A stretch of 62,871 bases of DNA from Mesorhizobium wenxiniae (GCF_002284535.1 NZ_NPKH01000039.1:402847-465717), one strand, 5' to 3'; positions 26,402 to 35,265 are shown, numbered from the stretch's first letter. Notes: generated by a model not told the origin, from the sequence alone. Numbers and translations are program-made.

Positions 26402-27457
26402 TCAGCCGTCCGGCAGACGGCCGCATGACTGACGCACCACCAGCCGGCACGGCAGTTTTCGGATACCCGGCTCGGCGGGTTCGCCGCCGACGAGCGAAAG
26501 CAAGGTGAGGCCGGCCTCGCGCCCGAGTGCCGCCAGGTTCATGTCGACGGAGGTCAGCGGCGGGCGGGTTGCCTCGGCCACGATCTGCCAGTTGTCGAAA
26601 CCGATGACGCCGACATCGTCCGGCACGCCAAGGCCGCGCTCGCGCAGCGCGTCGATGACGCCGCGCGCGATCTGGTCGTTGCCGCAAAAGACGGCATCGG
26701 GTTTTTCGTCCCCGCTCTTCGACAGCTTACCGTCGAAGAGCTTCTTCACCGCCTCGTGACCCCAGGCCTCCGACCACGATCCGAGCAATGGTTCCATGAC
26801 CGGCAAGCCTTTTTCGGTCAGCACATCACGATAGGCCTGTGCCCGCGCGTGCACCACCGCAAAACTCGCCGGCCCGGTGACATGGGCGATGCGGCGCCGT
26901 CCGAGCCGGCAAAAGTGCTCGACCGCCAGGCGCGCGCCGCCGGCATCATCAGACACGAACGCGATGGCGCCGGGATCGGGCTGGGTGAAAGCATAGATCG
27001 TGGGAACGCCGAGATTGGACAGGTCGACCGGCAGATGGCGGTCGATGCGCTTGCCGGTGGCGATGATGCCGTCGACGCGCTTGTCGAGCATGGCATCGAC
27101 ATGGAGCTGGCCGAGGCGCTTGTCGTCCTCCACGTTGCAGAGAAACACCGAGACGCCCTTGTCGACCAGCGCATCCGAAATGCCCGACATGACCGGCAGC
27201 GAAAAGCGGCCATAGGTGTCGTTGGTGAGCAGCCCGACGGTGAAGGAGCGCCGCCGCAACAGGCTCTGGGCCAGGCTGTTCGGGCGAAAGCCAAGCCGCT
27301 GTGCCGTCTCGCGAATCCGCTCGCGCGTCTCGGCGGTCATCCGCCCCTGCCCGTTCAGCGCCTTTGAGGCCGTGGCGACGCTGACGCCGGCAGAGGCAGC
27401 CACCTCGCGCAGGGTGACGGGGGTCTTGGCAGAGACTGGCTGGGCGTTGGAGGCCAT
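26402..27457 (-). CDS. LacI family transcriptional regulator
   Basis: 351 residues. The N-terminal DNA-binding domain reads VTLREVAASAGVSVATASKA followed by the hinge LGFRPNSLAQSL; the remainder is a periplasmic-binding-protein-like effector domain (AVFCGNDQIARGVIDALRERG, VGVIGFDNWQIVAEATRPPL). First gene of the sugar operon (regulator, binding protein, two permeases, GH127). Two identical 17-bp operator-like sequences lie upstream, which supports autoregulation and control of the whole operon. Confidence 0.93.
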   Translation of the reverse strand: MASNAQPVSAKTPVTLREVAASAGVSVATASKALNGQGRMTAETRERIRETAQRLGFRPNSLAQSLLRRRSFTVGLLTNDTYGRFSLPVMSGISDALVDKGVSVFLCNVEDDKRLGQLHVDAMLDKRVDGIIATGKRIDRHLPVDLSNLGVPTIYAFTQPDPGAIAFVSDDAGGARLAVEHFCRLGRRRIAHVTGPASFAVVHARAQAYRDVLTEKGLPVMEPLLGSWSEAWGHEAVKKLFDGKLSKSGDEKPDAVFCGNDQIARGVIDALRERGLGVPDDVGVIGFDNWQIVAEATRPPLTSVDMNLAALGREAGLTLLSLVGGEPAEPGIRKLPCRLVVRQSCGRLPDG

Positions 27458-27479
27458 GGTGCGTGGCGAATCCCTTGGT

Positions 27480-27496
27480 TGGGAAAAGGTTTTCTC
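27480..27496. promoter_or_regulatory. LacI-type operator, proximal copy
   Basis: tgggaaaaggttttctc, 23 bp upstream of the lacI start codon. GAAAA and TTTTC arms flank a GG centre. An identical 17-bp copy lies 68 bp further upstream. Two identical sites spaced a little over six helical turns apart are typical of looping LacI-family control. Confidence 0.65.
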
Positions 27497-27547
27497 TTGT
27501 TGGCCTGCGAGACGCTGACTGGTGAGGTCAGCGGGTTAGGAGCGCTC

Positions 27548-27564
27548 TGGGAAAAGGTTTTCTC
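27548..27564. promoter_or_regulatory. LacI-type operator, distal copy
   Basis: Second exact copy of tgggaaaaggttttctc, 91 bp upstream of the lacI start. The promoter is probably between or beside the two copies. Identity over all 17 bases in a non-coding region argues for function. Confidence 0.65.
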
Positions 27565-27896
27565 AGGGGGAGATTAGGGGAAGGTATAGGGGATGGCAAG
27601 TGGGATAGATTTGGTTTTGGGCGTGTCAAGATTTCTTGCTAGGGCGCCATTTCAGACGTCAGTGAATGCAGCCACTATGGTCCCGACTCGTGTTTATATC
27701 GGACGTTTCCGGTCTGACGCCGCGCGGATCCCTCCCGCCATTGATGCGATCGAGTTCGCAGCCACCTGGCGAAAGAGGAAGGTTCTGATCCGCCCTTTCT
27801 TGCTGCTGCGGTAGGAAGACTTCTTGATTCAGCCGCAAGCCCAAATTGCTGGATTTGGCAGCCCAGGAAGGATAGGCTTGGTTTTTGGTTCAAGCG
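27565..27896. other. Intergenic region between lacI and the cyclase gene
   Basis: About 330 bp with no recognisable gene. Short open frames on both strands have no family resemblance or good ribosome sites. An AGGAAGGA stretch at 27866-27873 may serve translation of the cyclase gene from an upstream TTG (27885). Confidence 0.5.
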
Positions 27897-29627
27897 ATGG
27901 AACAGAGACTAGCCGCAATTCTGGCTGCCGATATGGCGGGCTACAGTCGGCTAATGGAGGCCGACGAATCCGGCACGCTCGCACGCCTTCGGACCCATCG
28001 CATAGAACTGGTCGATCCCGCCATCGCGAAGAACAAGGGCCGGATCATCAAGACCACCGGAGACGGCATGCTCGTTGAGTTCCAGAGCGTGACCGATGCC
28101 GTGAAATGCGCCGTGGAAATCCAACAGCGCATGAAACGGCGCAATTCGGATGTGCCGCAAGAACGGCGTATCGAATTCAGGATCGGCATAAATCTCGGCG
28201 ACATCATTTTCGAAGATGAGGACATTTTCGGCGACGGCGTCAATATTGCCTCGCGCATCGAGCAACTCGCCGACGTCGGCGGTATCTGCGTGACCGCAGC
28301 GGTGGCGACCCAAATTGCCGACCGTCTCGAAATTGCCATGGAGGACCTGGGCGAGAAGACGTTAAAGAACATCAGCCGCCCGGTTCGCCTCTATCGCATT
28401 GGGTTTGACAGTCCTGTCCTGCCGGAAGTCGAGGCAAAGCGATCCATCTCGAAACCTTCGATAGTGGTGCTGCCATTCAACAACATGAGCGGCGACCCCG
28501 AGCAAGAATTTTTCGCGGACGGACTGACCGAGGACATCATCACCGAACTGTCCCGCCACCATGAGTTGTTCGTCATTTCGCGCAATTCCAGCTTCGTCTA
28601 CAAGAACCGCGCCGTGAATGTGCGCGAGGTGGCCGAGAAACTCGACGTCCAATACCTGGTGGAGGGAAGCGTCCGCAAGATCGGCGACAGGGTGCGCGTG
28701 ACGGTTCAGCTCATCGACACGGCGAATGACGCTCATATTTGGGCAGACAAATATGACCGGAAGCTGGACGACATATTCGCGATTCAGGATGAGGTGACCG
28801 CGGCGATCTCAGCCACGCTGCCCGGTCGTGTCGAGGCGGCTCAGCGGGACCAGCTCGCGCGGGCGAAACCTGCAAACATGGCCGCCTATGAATGTGTGCT
28901 TGCTGCCAAGGTGCTGCATCACCGAAGCACGATTGCGGATAATGAACGCGCGCAGACCTTGATAGGCAGGGCCGTCGCGCTCGACCCCGATTATGCTCAT
29001 GCCCATGCCTGGCGGGCCTGCATCCTTGGCCAGGCCTGGGTCCATAACTGGTGTGAAGACAGGAATGGCGTCTGGAACGACATCATGGCAGCGCTGGACA
29101 GGGCGCTGGCGCTGGACGACAACGATGCCGATGTCCACCGCATCCTCGCCGCAGTGAACGTGAACAACAATGAGCTGACCACGGCGCGCTACCATCAAGA
29201 GCGCGCCCTCGCCCTCAATCCCAATTACGACCTCGTGGTGGTGCAGCAAGGCGAGTTATTGACCTGGCTGGGGAGGCCGGAAGAGGGAATTGAATGGATC
29301 CGCAAGGCAATGCAGTTGAACCCGCACCACCCGGAGAGGTTCTGGAGCCATCTGGGAAAGGCGCATTTCGCCGCGCGCCAGTATGGCGAGGCGATCGAAG
29401 CTTTCATGCATCTGTCAACCATGGACTCGGTTCAGCACGCTTTCGCCGCTGCCTGCTACGGCTGGCTCGGCGACGAAATCGCGGCCGCGGCGCATCTAAG
29501 CAAGATCAGAACGCTCGATCCCCAATTCGACCTCGATTCATTTATCGCCACCCTGCACTTCGCCCAGGAGTCTGATGTGCAGCACGTCCGCGAAGGACTG
29601 CTGAAAGCCGGTATTGCCGACCTATAG
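27897..29627 (+). CDS. Adenylate/guanylate cyclase with TolB-like and TPR domains
   Basis: 576 residues, cytoplasmic (no membrane segment). The N-terminal class III cyclase domain (about 1-170) keeps catalytic positions: first metal Asp in LAADMAGYSRLM (Asp12), KTTGDGMLVEF (second metal Asp56 and Lys52), and FGDGVNIASRIEQLA (Asn116, Arg120), so it looks active. A TolB-like/FlgO-like segment (about 185-300, SIVVLPFNNMSGDPEQEFFADG, VQYLVEGSVRK, IWADKYDR) is followed by TPR-type repeats to the end. This architecture is expanded in rhizobia; its signals are mostly unknown. ATG at 27897 chosen; an in-frame TTG at 27885 would add four residues. Confidence 0.9.
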   Translation: MEQRLAAILAADMAGYSRLMEADESGTLARLRTHRIELVDPAIAKNKGRIIKTTGDGMLVEFQSVTDAVKCAVEIQQRMKRRNSDVPQERRIEFRIGINLGDIIFEDEDIFGDGVNIASRIEQLADVGGICVTAAVATQIADRLEIAMEDLGEKTLKNISRPVRLYRIGFDSPVLPEVEAKRSISKPSIVVLPFNNMSGDPEQEFFADGLTEDIITELSRHHELFVISRNSSFVYKNRAVNVREVAEKLDVQYLVEGSVRKIGDRVRVTVQLIDTANDAHIWADKYDRKLDDIFAIQDEVTAAISATLPGRVEAAQRDQLARAKPANMAAYECVLAAKVLHHRSTIADNERAQTLIGRAVALDPDYAHAHAWRACILGQAWVHNWCEDRNGVWNDIMAALDRALALDDNDADVHRILAAVNVNNNELTTARYHQERALALNPNYDLVVVQQGELLTWLGRPEEGIEWIRKAMQLNPHHPERFWSHLGKAHFAARQYGEAIEAFMHLSTMDSVQHAFAAACYGWLGDEIAAAAHLSKIRTLDPQFDLDSFIATLHFAQESDVQHVREGLLKAGIADL

Positions 29628-29785
29628 CCAGCCCGCAACTGCGAACCACATCCAATCGGGGACAGGCGAAAAAGATCGGCCCCGCACCCGATGCGGACCT
29701 TGTGGCATGACCGAACGACGGGCGGCTTAGGGTCAGAGGCGGCCGTTCCACTCACCTACCAACACGCTGCCACGCCGGCAGTGCT

Positions 29786-30685
29786 TCACTGCTTGAAGCA
29801 GTGGTCGCGGTGCCATTGCAAGAAACGAGGATGCGGGCGGTCAAACTGTCGGCGAGGCGGAAGCACGCGACGGGTCCTGTTTATGAATGCCTGCACGCTG
29901 TCGAGGTCATTGACCTGTCGCGAGATCAGAATTTCCAGATCGTCGGATAGGCTGATCAGCCCGCGATCGAACATCCAATGCGCTGTACCGGATAGTGCGA
30001 TTCCGTTGTTGATGACATCCGGGCCGTTCGCTTCGACCGGTCGAATATGGGCGGCTGAAACTTCTGCTCGGCCGCCGCCATTTATCAACTTCAGTCCCGT
30101 GATCGCGCACCGCTCGTCATAGGCGCGCAAGACGATGCGACGGAAAATGCGGTCCCGTACAATTCGCGATCCGATGTAGTTTACGCGATCACGGCTCTGC
30201 TCGAACTCGAACGGCGCCTGCTCATCCTGAAAACCGGTAGATGTGCCGACCTCATCAAGGCGCGGCAGCAACAACTCACTCGTGTCCAGGCCCAAATCGA
30301 TAATGCGGTTGAAGTCGCCTGGACTGATCTGCCGGACGGCCGATTGGGCGCGACCGGAAATCCGTCCTTGGTCGTTGAGTAGGCCTCGTTCAACGAGACC
30401 ATCAGGTCCGTTAAATGGAACAGGATTGACGAAATCGAGGTAGGTTCCGGGCTCGATCAGAGCGAGGTACATATCAGGCGTCACAGGATCGGGAATGATC
30501 TGTTGGACTTTGGCTACGGCGTAATAGCCGCGGGTATCGTTTACCCTGCTAGGCTCGTAGTAAATGATCCAGTCGCCGACGCATTCTTCGACACGACGTA
30601 GATACGGGCGAGGAAACTGGTATTGCTCTGCGGGGCGATCGTTGTATCTCGAATCTGAGCGGTGAATGAAGACCCCGAATCCCAT
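29786..30685 (-). CDS. HNH endonuclease family protein (solitary)
   Basis: 299 residues. The C-terminal third carries an HNH_2-type nuclease: YDERCAITGLKL, then VSAAHIRPVEANGPD and NNGIALSGTAHWMFDRGLI, where the His of AAHI, the Asn of NNGIALS and the final His give the HNH triad. The N-terminal ~180 residues are probably a target-recognition region and are not recognised. No methyltransferase or specificity gene is adjacent, so this would be either a modification-dependent nuclease or an orphan. An AGGA ribosome site precedes the ATG. Confidence 0.85.
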   Translation of the reverse strand: MGFGVFIHRSDSRYNDRPAEQYQFPRPYLRRVEECVGDWIIYYEPSRVNDTRGYYAVAKVQQIIPDPVTPDMYLALIEPGTYLDFVNPVPFNGPDGLVERGLLNDQGRISGRAQSAVRQISPGDFNRIIDLGLDTSELLLPRLDEVGTSTGFQDEQAPFEFEQSRDRVNYIGSRIVRDRIFRRIVLRAYDERCAITGLKLINGGGRAEVSAAHIRPVEANGPDVINNGIALSGTAHWMFDRGLISLSDDLEILISRQVNDLDSVQAFINRTRRVLPPRRQFDRPHPRFLQWHRDHCFKQ

Positions 30686-30890
30686 GATCTTCCTGCAATG
30701 CGTTCTTTGGGAATACCTGCCTCAGATGTAATACCAATCCGATCTTGGGAACTTAGTCCAGGTCGGAGAAGCTTTTCCCCATGGTATCGGTCCTTTGATA
30801 GGGAAAGCCCTCTACAAGCGACCGCACTTTTTTCATGGAACGTGTCGCGAAAGGCCAGTGCGGTCCGTCCTCTGACAAAAGGAGATCGCC

Positions 30891-31433
30891 ATGCGAAAAC
30901 TTATCGTCACCGAATTCATCAGCGTCGATGGCATTGCCGAGGTCGAGAAGCTGCCCGGCGTGACCTGGAACGATGAAATGCAAAGGTTCAAGGAAGACGA
31001 ACTTGCCGACAGCGGCGCCATGCTTTTGGGGCGCACGACCTATGAGATTTTCGCCGGCTCATGGCCCAAGGAAACCGGAGACTTCGCGCAGCGGTTCAAC
31101 GTGCTGCCGAAATATGTCGCGTCGACGAGCCTGAAGGCACTCGACTGGAAACCGGCCGAGCTGCTGAAGGGCGCCTTGCCGGATGCGGTCAGGGAACTGA
31201 AGCAAGGCAGCGGCGGCAACATTTATGTCCATGGCAGCCTCAGCGTGGCGCAGGAATTGCTGCGCCACGGGCTGGTCGACCGCGTCAGGCTGCTCAGCTA
31301 CCCCGGCGCCGTCGGCCAGGGCAAGAAGCTGTTCCCGCCCGCCCAGAAGGTGCCGCTCGAGCTGGTCTCGGCCGCGCCATTCAGCAACGGCGTGGTGGCG
31401 CTTGAGTATGCGCCGGTATTAGCGAGGTCGTAA
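30891..31433 (+). CDS. Dihydrofolate reductase family protein (RibD C-terminal-like)
   Basis: 180 residues, the size of the YyaP/YwjB group of RibD_C-fold reductases, whose substrates are mostly undefined. It begins MRKLIVTEFISVDG and has MLLGRTTYEIFAGSWP, NIYVHGSLSVAQELL (nucleotide-binding turn) and HGLVDRVRLLSYPGAVGQG near the end. A strong AGGAG site lies 6 bases before the ATG. Role unknown; it is not a replacement for folA by sequence. Confidence 0.88.
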   Translation: MRKLIVTEFISVDGIAEVEKLPGVTWNDEMQRFKEDELADSGAMLLGRTTYEIFAGSWPKETGDFAQRFNVLPKYVASTSLKALDWKPAELLKGALPDAVRELKQGSGGNIYVHGSLSVAQELLRHGLVDRVRLLSYPGAVGQGKKLFPPAQKVPLELVSAAPFSNGVVALEYAPVLARS

Positions 31434-31448
31434 TACGCTTTGCCGCTC

Positions 31449-31491
31449 CTCGCCCCTCCCCGTTTCACCCCATCTGCTGCTCAGCCGCAAC
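31449..31491 (-). pseudogene. Remnant of a LysR-family gene 3' end
   Basis: 43 bp that align without gaps to 33147-33189, the coding 3' end of the LysR gene at 33133 (about 35 of 43 bases identical, including two 14-bp exact blocks, ctcgcccctccccg and tgctcagccgcaac). Read on the minus strand it gives VAAEQQMG then stop, against VAAEQKTG in the intact gene. Similarity ends abruptly at about 31492, marking a recombination breakpoint beside the PQQ dehydrogenase gene. Confidence 0.6.
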
Positions 31492-31572
31492 GAGGCCTGG
31501 GCTCCGGCTTGAAACGAGAACAAGCCGCCCCAATTCCCTCCAGCAAAGTCAGCTTGTATTCGGAGGGTGCCG

Positions 31573-32592
31573 ATGGACGTCTTTTCCCTTAAGGCCGGGT
31601 TCCTTTCCGCTAGAATTGGGCTTCTCGCTCTCGTCTCGGTCGCGGCGGCCGCCTCTGGCGTGGCTCTCGCCCTCGGACCCGCGCGGGCTGAGGTTCTCGC
31701 CCGCGTTCCCGCGGCGCGCGAAATGGCGGTCTGCGGCGACGTACTGTTCGTCGGAACCAAACGCTCCTCGGTCTACGCGGTGCCGGTGTCCGGCGGCCGC
31801 GCCCGGCGGGTCGCCTCCGGATTCTCCGCTCCGAATGGAGTCGCATGCTCACGCGCTCGTTTGTTCGTAGCTTCGAGGGACCGCGTGACCGCGTTCGACA
31901 TCGGGCCGGGGGGCGCTCTGAGCGGCAGGCGCGACATTCGCCGAGGGCTGCCGAATTCGGGAGCCCACAGTCTTCGCTATATTGCCGTCGGTCCCGATTC
32001 CCGGCTCTACGTCTCGTTCGGATCGCCTTGCAACATTTGCTTGCCGCGTGGGCTGCAAAGCACGATCGTCAGCATGAACCAGGACGGGTCCGATCTTCGG
32101 CGCGTCGCTTGGGGCGTTCGCAATTCGGTCGGCTTCGACTGGCGCGGCGGCACCATGTTCTTCACTGACAACGGCGCCGACCGAATGGGCGACGATATCC
32201 CGCCGGACGAGCTGAACGCGCTTCGGCCGGGCGGCTTTTATGGCTTTCCTTACTTTGGAGGCCGAATTCCGCTTAAAGGGTTCCGGGGCGCACGGCCGCC
32301 CGCGCAGCAGATTCCGCCCGTCTTCGAATTTCAAGCGCATGTCGCAACCCTCGGAATCCATTTCTTCCGCAGCCTAGGCGGCGACGCTCTGGTCGCCGAG
32401 CACGGCAGTTGGAACAGGTCAGTTCCAGTCGGGCGTCAGGTCGTGCGCGTGCGTTTCAAGGGCGGCCGGCCCGTCTCGGCGACGACTTTCCTCAGAGGCG
32501 TCGGTCGGCCCGTGGATGTCAAGGAAGCGCCGGACGGTTCCGTGCTCGTATCCGACGACGCCGGAGGCGCGATTCACGTCTTCAGGCGATGA
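31573..32592 (+). CDS. PQQ-dependent sugar (sorbosone-type) dehydrogenase
   Basis: 339 residues, periplasmic six-bladed propeller. An N-terminal signal (LLALVSVAAAASGVALALGP, cleavage near RAE) is followed by repeats typical of the L-sorbosone dehydrogenase/pyranose dehydrogenase group: HSLRYIAVGPDSRLYVSFGS with the vicinal pair CNIC, GVRNSVGFDWRGG, FFTDNGADRMGDDIPPDELN and FLRGVGRPVDVKEAPDGSVL. It would oxidise sugars or aldehydes using PQQ made elsewhere. ATG at 31573 preferred because GGAGG lies 6 bases upstream; a GTG at 31567 is too close. The gene sits between a LysR-tail scar and 540 bp of unassigned DNA, which suggests it arrived by insertion. Confidence 0.88.
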   Translation: MDVFSLKAGFLSARIGLLALVSVAAAASGVALALGPARAEVLARVPAAREMAVCGDVLFVGTKRSSVYAVPVSGGRARRVASGFSAPNGVACSRARLFVASRDRVTAFDIGPGGALSGRRDIRRGLPNSGAHSLRYIAVGPDSRLYVSFGSPCNICLPRGLQSTIVSMNQDGSDLRRVAWGVRNSVGFDWRGGTMFFTDNGADRMGDDIPPDELNALRPGGFYGFPYFGGRIPLKGFRGARPPAQQIPPVFEFQAHVATLGIHFFRSLGGDALVAEHGSWNRSVPVGRQVVRVRFKGGRPVSATTFLRGVGRPVDVKEAPDGSVLVSDDAGGAIHVFRR

Positions 32593-33132
32593 CGCCCGAC
32601 GGTTTCCTTTCAGGCGAAGCGCTTCAGGCTGGCGGATTGGTTTGGCGGTTGAGCGCTTCGAAGTGGTCGGATTGAAGTTGCCGAGCCTGCGGCGGACTTT
32701 AATGAGGCTGCGTAGGGCCCAGCACCGGTCCCGCATCGCGCTTCATGCGACTTTGACAATGGTCCTTCTGACGAACGGTCTTCCGCTTTGCGTTTCGAAA
32801 GGCGCAGTTCCGCCCCTTCCAGACCCATCTACAGCCATGAAGTAACGGCCGCATTGGGTCAGGAGCATTGGTCGCTGTAAACGTAGGTCTTCGGGCAAGC
32901 GATTGAGAGTCGGTAGGTCCTGAATAGGATCAGTACCGGCGCGGGGAACACCAGGGCGGCGCAGACGGCATCTCAAATCAGCAGTAGCTGGAGCTTCAGC
33001 AATAAGCGGTTAGCCCGACCAATCGAAACTTTGGGCAGCTCGGACCATTGCCGCCGTCGAGGCGCGTCCCTATCGCCCCTCCGACTTGGTCTTGAGCGAA
33101 GAACATCCCGCTAACGACGCGCGCGACCTGTT
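32593..33132. other. 540-bp region without recognisable gene
   Basis: No ORF with family resemblance on either strand. The last ~70 bp read as protein-like sequence on the plus strand (SDLVLSEEHPANDARDLFY), which could be the end of a degraded gene. Consistent with junk left beside the inserted PQQ dehydrogenase segment. Confidence 0.4.
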
Positions 33133-34053
33133 CTACCGCGCGCCTTCTCGCCCCTCCCCGACCGGCCCCGTTTTCTGCTCAGCCGCAACAAGCATCTCGA
33201 CAAACCTGGTCACCTTGGGCGGGCGGAAGCGCGCGGCGGGGTAGACCGTGTAGATGCCTCCGGAGGGCAGCTGCCATTCGGGCAGGATCTGGACGAGCCG
33301 CCCTGCGGCCAGCTCGTCCCGCACCAAAAAGTCCGGCAGGACCGACAGGCCGGCGCCGGCGCGGACGGCGGCCAGCACTGCCGGCGTCGCGTCGATGGCG
33401 ATCGTGGCCTGCATGCGCACGGCCGCCCCGTGCTCGTCGTCGCCGCGCGAAAATTGCCATAGCAGCGGTTCGCGCAGCGCCAAGTTGGCGACGAAGGGCA
33501 ACTCGGCGAGGTCTTGCGGTTCGCCAGCCGTGAACCGCCCGGCAAACTCAGCGCCGCACACCATGAATTGCCGAAAGGTGCCGATCCGCCGCGCCTGCAG
33601 GCTGGAATCGGCCAACCAGCCGACGCGGATCGCCACGTCCATTCCCCCGGAAGCCAGGTCGATCGTCTCGTCGCCCAGCGTCAGCTCCACCCGGCAGGCC
33701 GGATAGCGTGCGCTGAAGGCGGCGACCACCGGCACCACCGCCGACGTGCCGTAGTCGTTGGGCGCCGCGATGCGCAGCGTGCCGGTCGGCTCGGCGGCCG
33801 CCTGCGCGAGCTCGTCGAAGGCATCCTCGGCCTGCTGCAGGACGTTTAGGCAGCGGGCATGGAATGTCCGGCCGGCCTCGGTCGGATGGACGCGCCGCGT
33901 CGTGCGGATCAGCAGCGTCGTTCCGAGATCGCGCTCCAGCCGCGCCACCTGCTGGCTGACGACCGCCTTGGTGATGCCCAGCCGCTCGGCAGCTCGGGTG
34001 AACGAGCCGGCGTCGACCACCGCGGCGAAATAGGCCAGCCGGTTCAGGTTCAT
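33133..34053 (-). CDS. LysR family transcriptional regulator
   Basis: 306 residues: MNLNRLAYFAAVVDAGSFTR opens the winged helix, then LGITKAVVSQQVARLERDLG and LLIRTTRRVHPTEAG; the ligand domain shows GTLRIAAPNDYGTSAVVPVV and GAGLSVLPDFLVRDELAAG. It is divergent from an MBL-fold hydrolase gene (167 bp between starts) and is likely its regulator. The 3' end of this gene exists in a second, truncated copy at 31449-31491. Confidence 0.9.
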   Translation of the reverse strand: MNLNRLAYFAAVVDAGSFTRAAERLGITKAVVSQQVARLERDLGTTLLIRTTRRVHPTEAGRTFHARCLNVLQQAEDAFDELAQAAAEPTGTLRIAAPNDYGTSAVVPVVAAFSARYPACRVELTLGDETIDLASGGMDVAIRVGWLADSSLQARRIGTFRQFMVCGAEFAGRFTAGEPQDLAELPFVANLALREPLLWQFSRGDDEHGAAVRMQATIAIDATPAVLAAVRAGAGLSVLPDFLVRDELAAGRLVQILPEWQLPSGGIYTVYPAARFRPPKVTRFVEMLVAAEQKTGPVGEGREGAR

Positions 34054-34220
34054 GCGTGGTTCATGGCAGGGGCGATCCTATTGTCAGGCAATGGCATACA
34101 TTACGTCTATTTTGTTGGCCTTCAATACGCATTCCGGCTTTGCCATCTTCCGGACATCGAGGCTGCGTGGGGGAGATGCGACCCGCCTCGCCCGAATTCC
34201 GCATCTCCCAGGAGACATCC

Positions 34221-35116
34221 ATGTTCACACGGAGAGCCATCATGAAACCACCCTCGCCGCCGGCGCCGCCGCCGTCTTCGCTCCCGCCGGGCTTGGCCAT
34301 GCCGCCGCAGGGCTTTCCTGGAAGCATTTTCCGGCCGGCGAAAACGGCTTCTTTCGCGCCCCCGTGCTGATCACCGGCGCCTCCGAGGCGCTGCTGATCG
34401 ACGGCGGTTTCACCTATTCCGACGGCCGCGCCGTGGCCGAGGCGATCAAGGCGACCGGCAAGACGCTCACCGCCATCTATGTCAGCCAGTCCGACCCGGA
34501 CTATTATTTCGGCCTCAAGGCCATCAAGGAGGTTTTTCCGCAGGCACGGGTGATAGCCGCTGCCGAGACGGTGGCCGCCATCAATGGCAGCGTCGACAAG
34601 AAAATCGCCGTCTGGGGGCCGCAGCTCAAGGAGAACGGCCCGCAGGCGCTCGCCGATGTCGTCATCCCCGAAGTCTTCGACGGCAAGGCGCTCACCGTCG
34701 ATAGCGAGACCATCGAGATCGTCGACGCGGAAGGCCTTGCCAACCGGCGCTATCTCTCGGTGCCGTCGCTGAATGCGGTGTTCGGCGGGGTGATGATTTT
34801 TGCGGGCGTGCATGTCTGGACCGCCGACACGTCGAGCAAGGAACAGCGCGCCGCCTGGCTCGCCAATCTCGAAAAGATTGTTGCCGCCAAGCCTGAAATC
34901 GTCGTGCCTGGCCACATGACGCCGCAGGCCGCCACCGACCTTTCGGGCGTCGAGCACACCAAATCCTATCTCATCGCGTTCGAGGAAGAGCTGGCCAAGG
35001 CCAAGGACGCGGCCGCGCTCAAGGGCGCCATGGAGGCCCGCTTCCCCGGCCTCGGCATGGGCGTTGCGCTCGACATCGGCTCCAAGGTCGCCACCGGCGA
35101 GATGAAGTGGGGCTGA
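34221..35116 (+). CDS. MBL-fold metallohydrolase, frameshifted in its Tat signal peptide
   Basis: The start at 34221 has an ideal ribosome site (AGGAGA, 5 bases upstream) and encodes MFTRRAIMK, the beginning of a twin-arginine signal. Immediately after, at 34245-34248, one base appears missing: adding one A to AAA gives MFTRRAIMKTTLAAGAAAVF and joins the start to the body frame, which is otherwise open only without a start. The body has SQSDPDYYFGLKAI, where the usual HxHxDH motif reads SQSDPDYYFG, so the typical zinc histidines are not conserved, and VPGHMTPQA later. Close relatives are annotated as MBL-fold proteins, but hydrolase activity is doubtful. The frameshift may be real or a sequencing error. 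Confidence 0.75.
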
Positions 35117-35127
35117 GGGCAAGATCT

Positions 35128-35265
35128 GGGTTCCCCGCCCCCACCGAAAGGTGGGGGAGAGGTGGCCGCGAAGCGGCCGGAGAGAGGGCTTTCGTAAGGC
35201 GCAGTCCCCTCTCCGTCTCGGCTTCGCCGAGCCACCTCTCCCCACTTTCGTGGGGCGAGGAACCC
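35128..35265. repeat. Palindromic intergenic repeat (GGTTCC...GGAACC type)
   Basis: Imperfect inverted repeat: gggttccccgcccccacc at the left end against gtggggcgaggaaccc at the right, with inner arms gagaggtgg and ccacctctc and small GC hairpins (gccgcgaagcggc, ggcttcgcc). It lies between the convergent ends of the MBL-fold gene and the ComA-like gene. Because the ComA-like frame has lost its stop, it is read through this repeat. Confidence 0.75.

Noticed and set aside
25024..26508. 494-codon open frame antisense to the sugar-binding protein
   Set aside because: Shadow of a well-supported gene.
27593..27893. Short open frames on both strands between lacI and the cyclase gene
   Set aside because: 60-73 codons, no recognisable domain, poor ribosome sites; treated as intergenic.
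27885..30685. Cyclic-nucleotide anti-phage system (cyclase plus nuclease effector)
   Set aside because: The cyclase is of the common rhizobial class III/TolB/TPR type, the HNH gene is on the opposite strand with its own start, and no nucleotide-sensing domain is visible in it.
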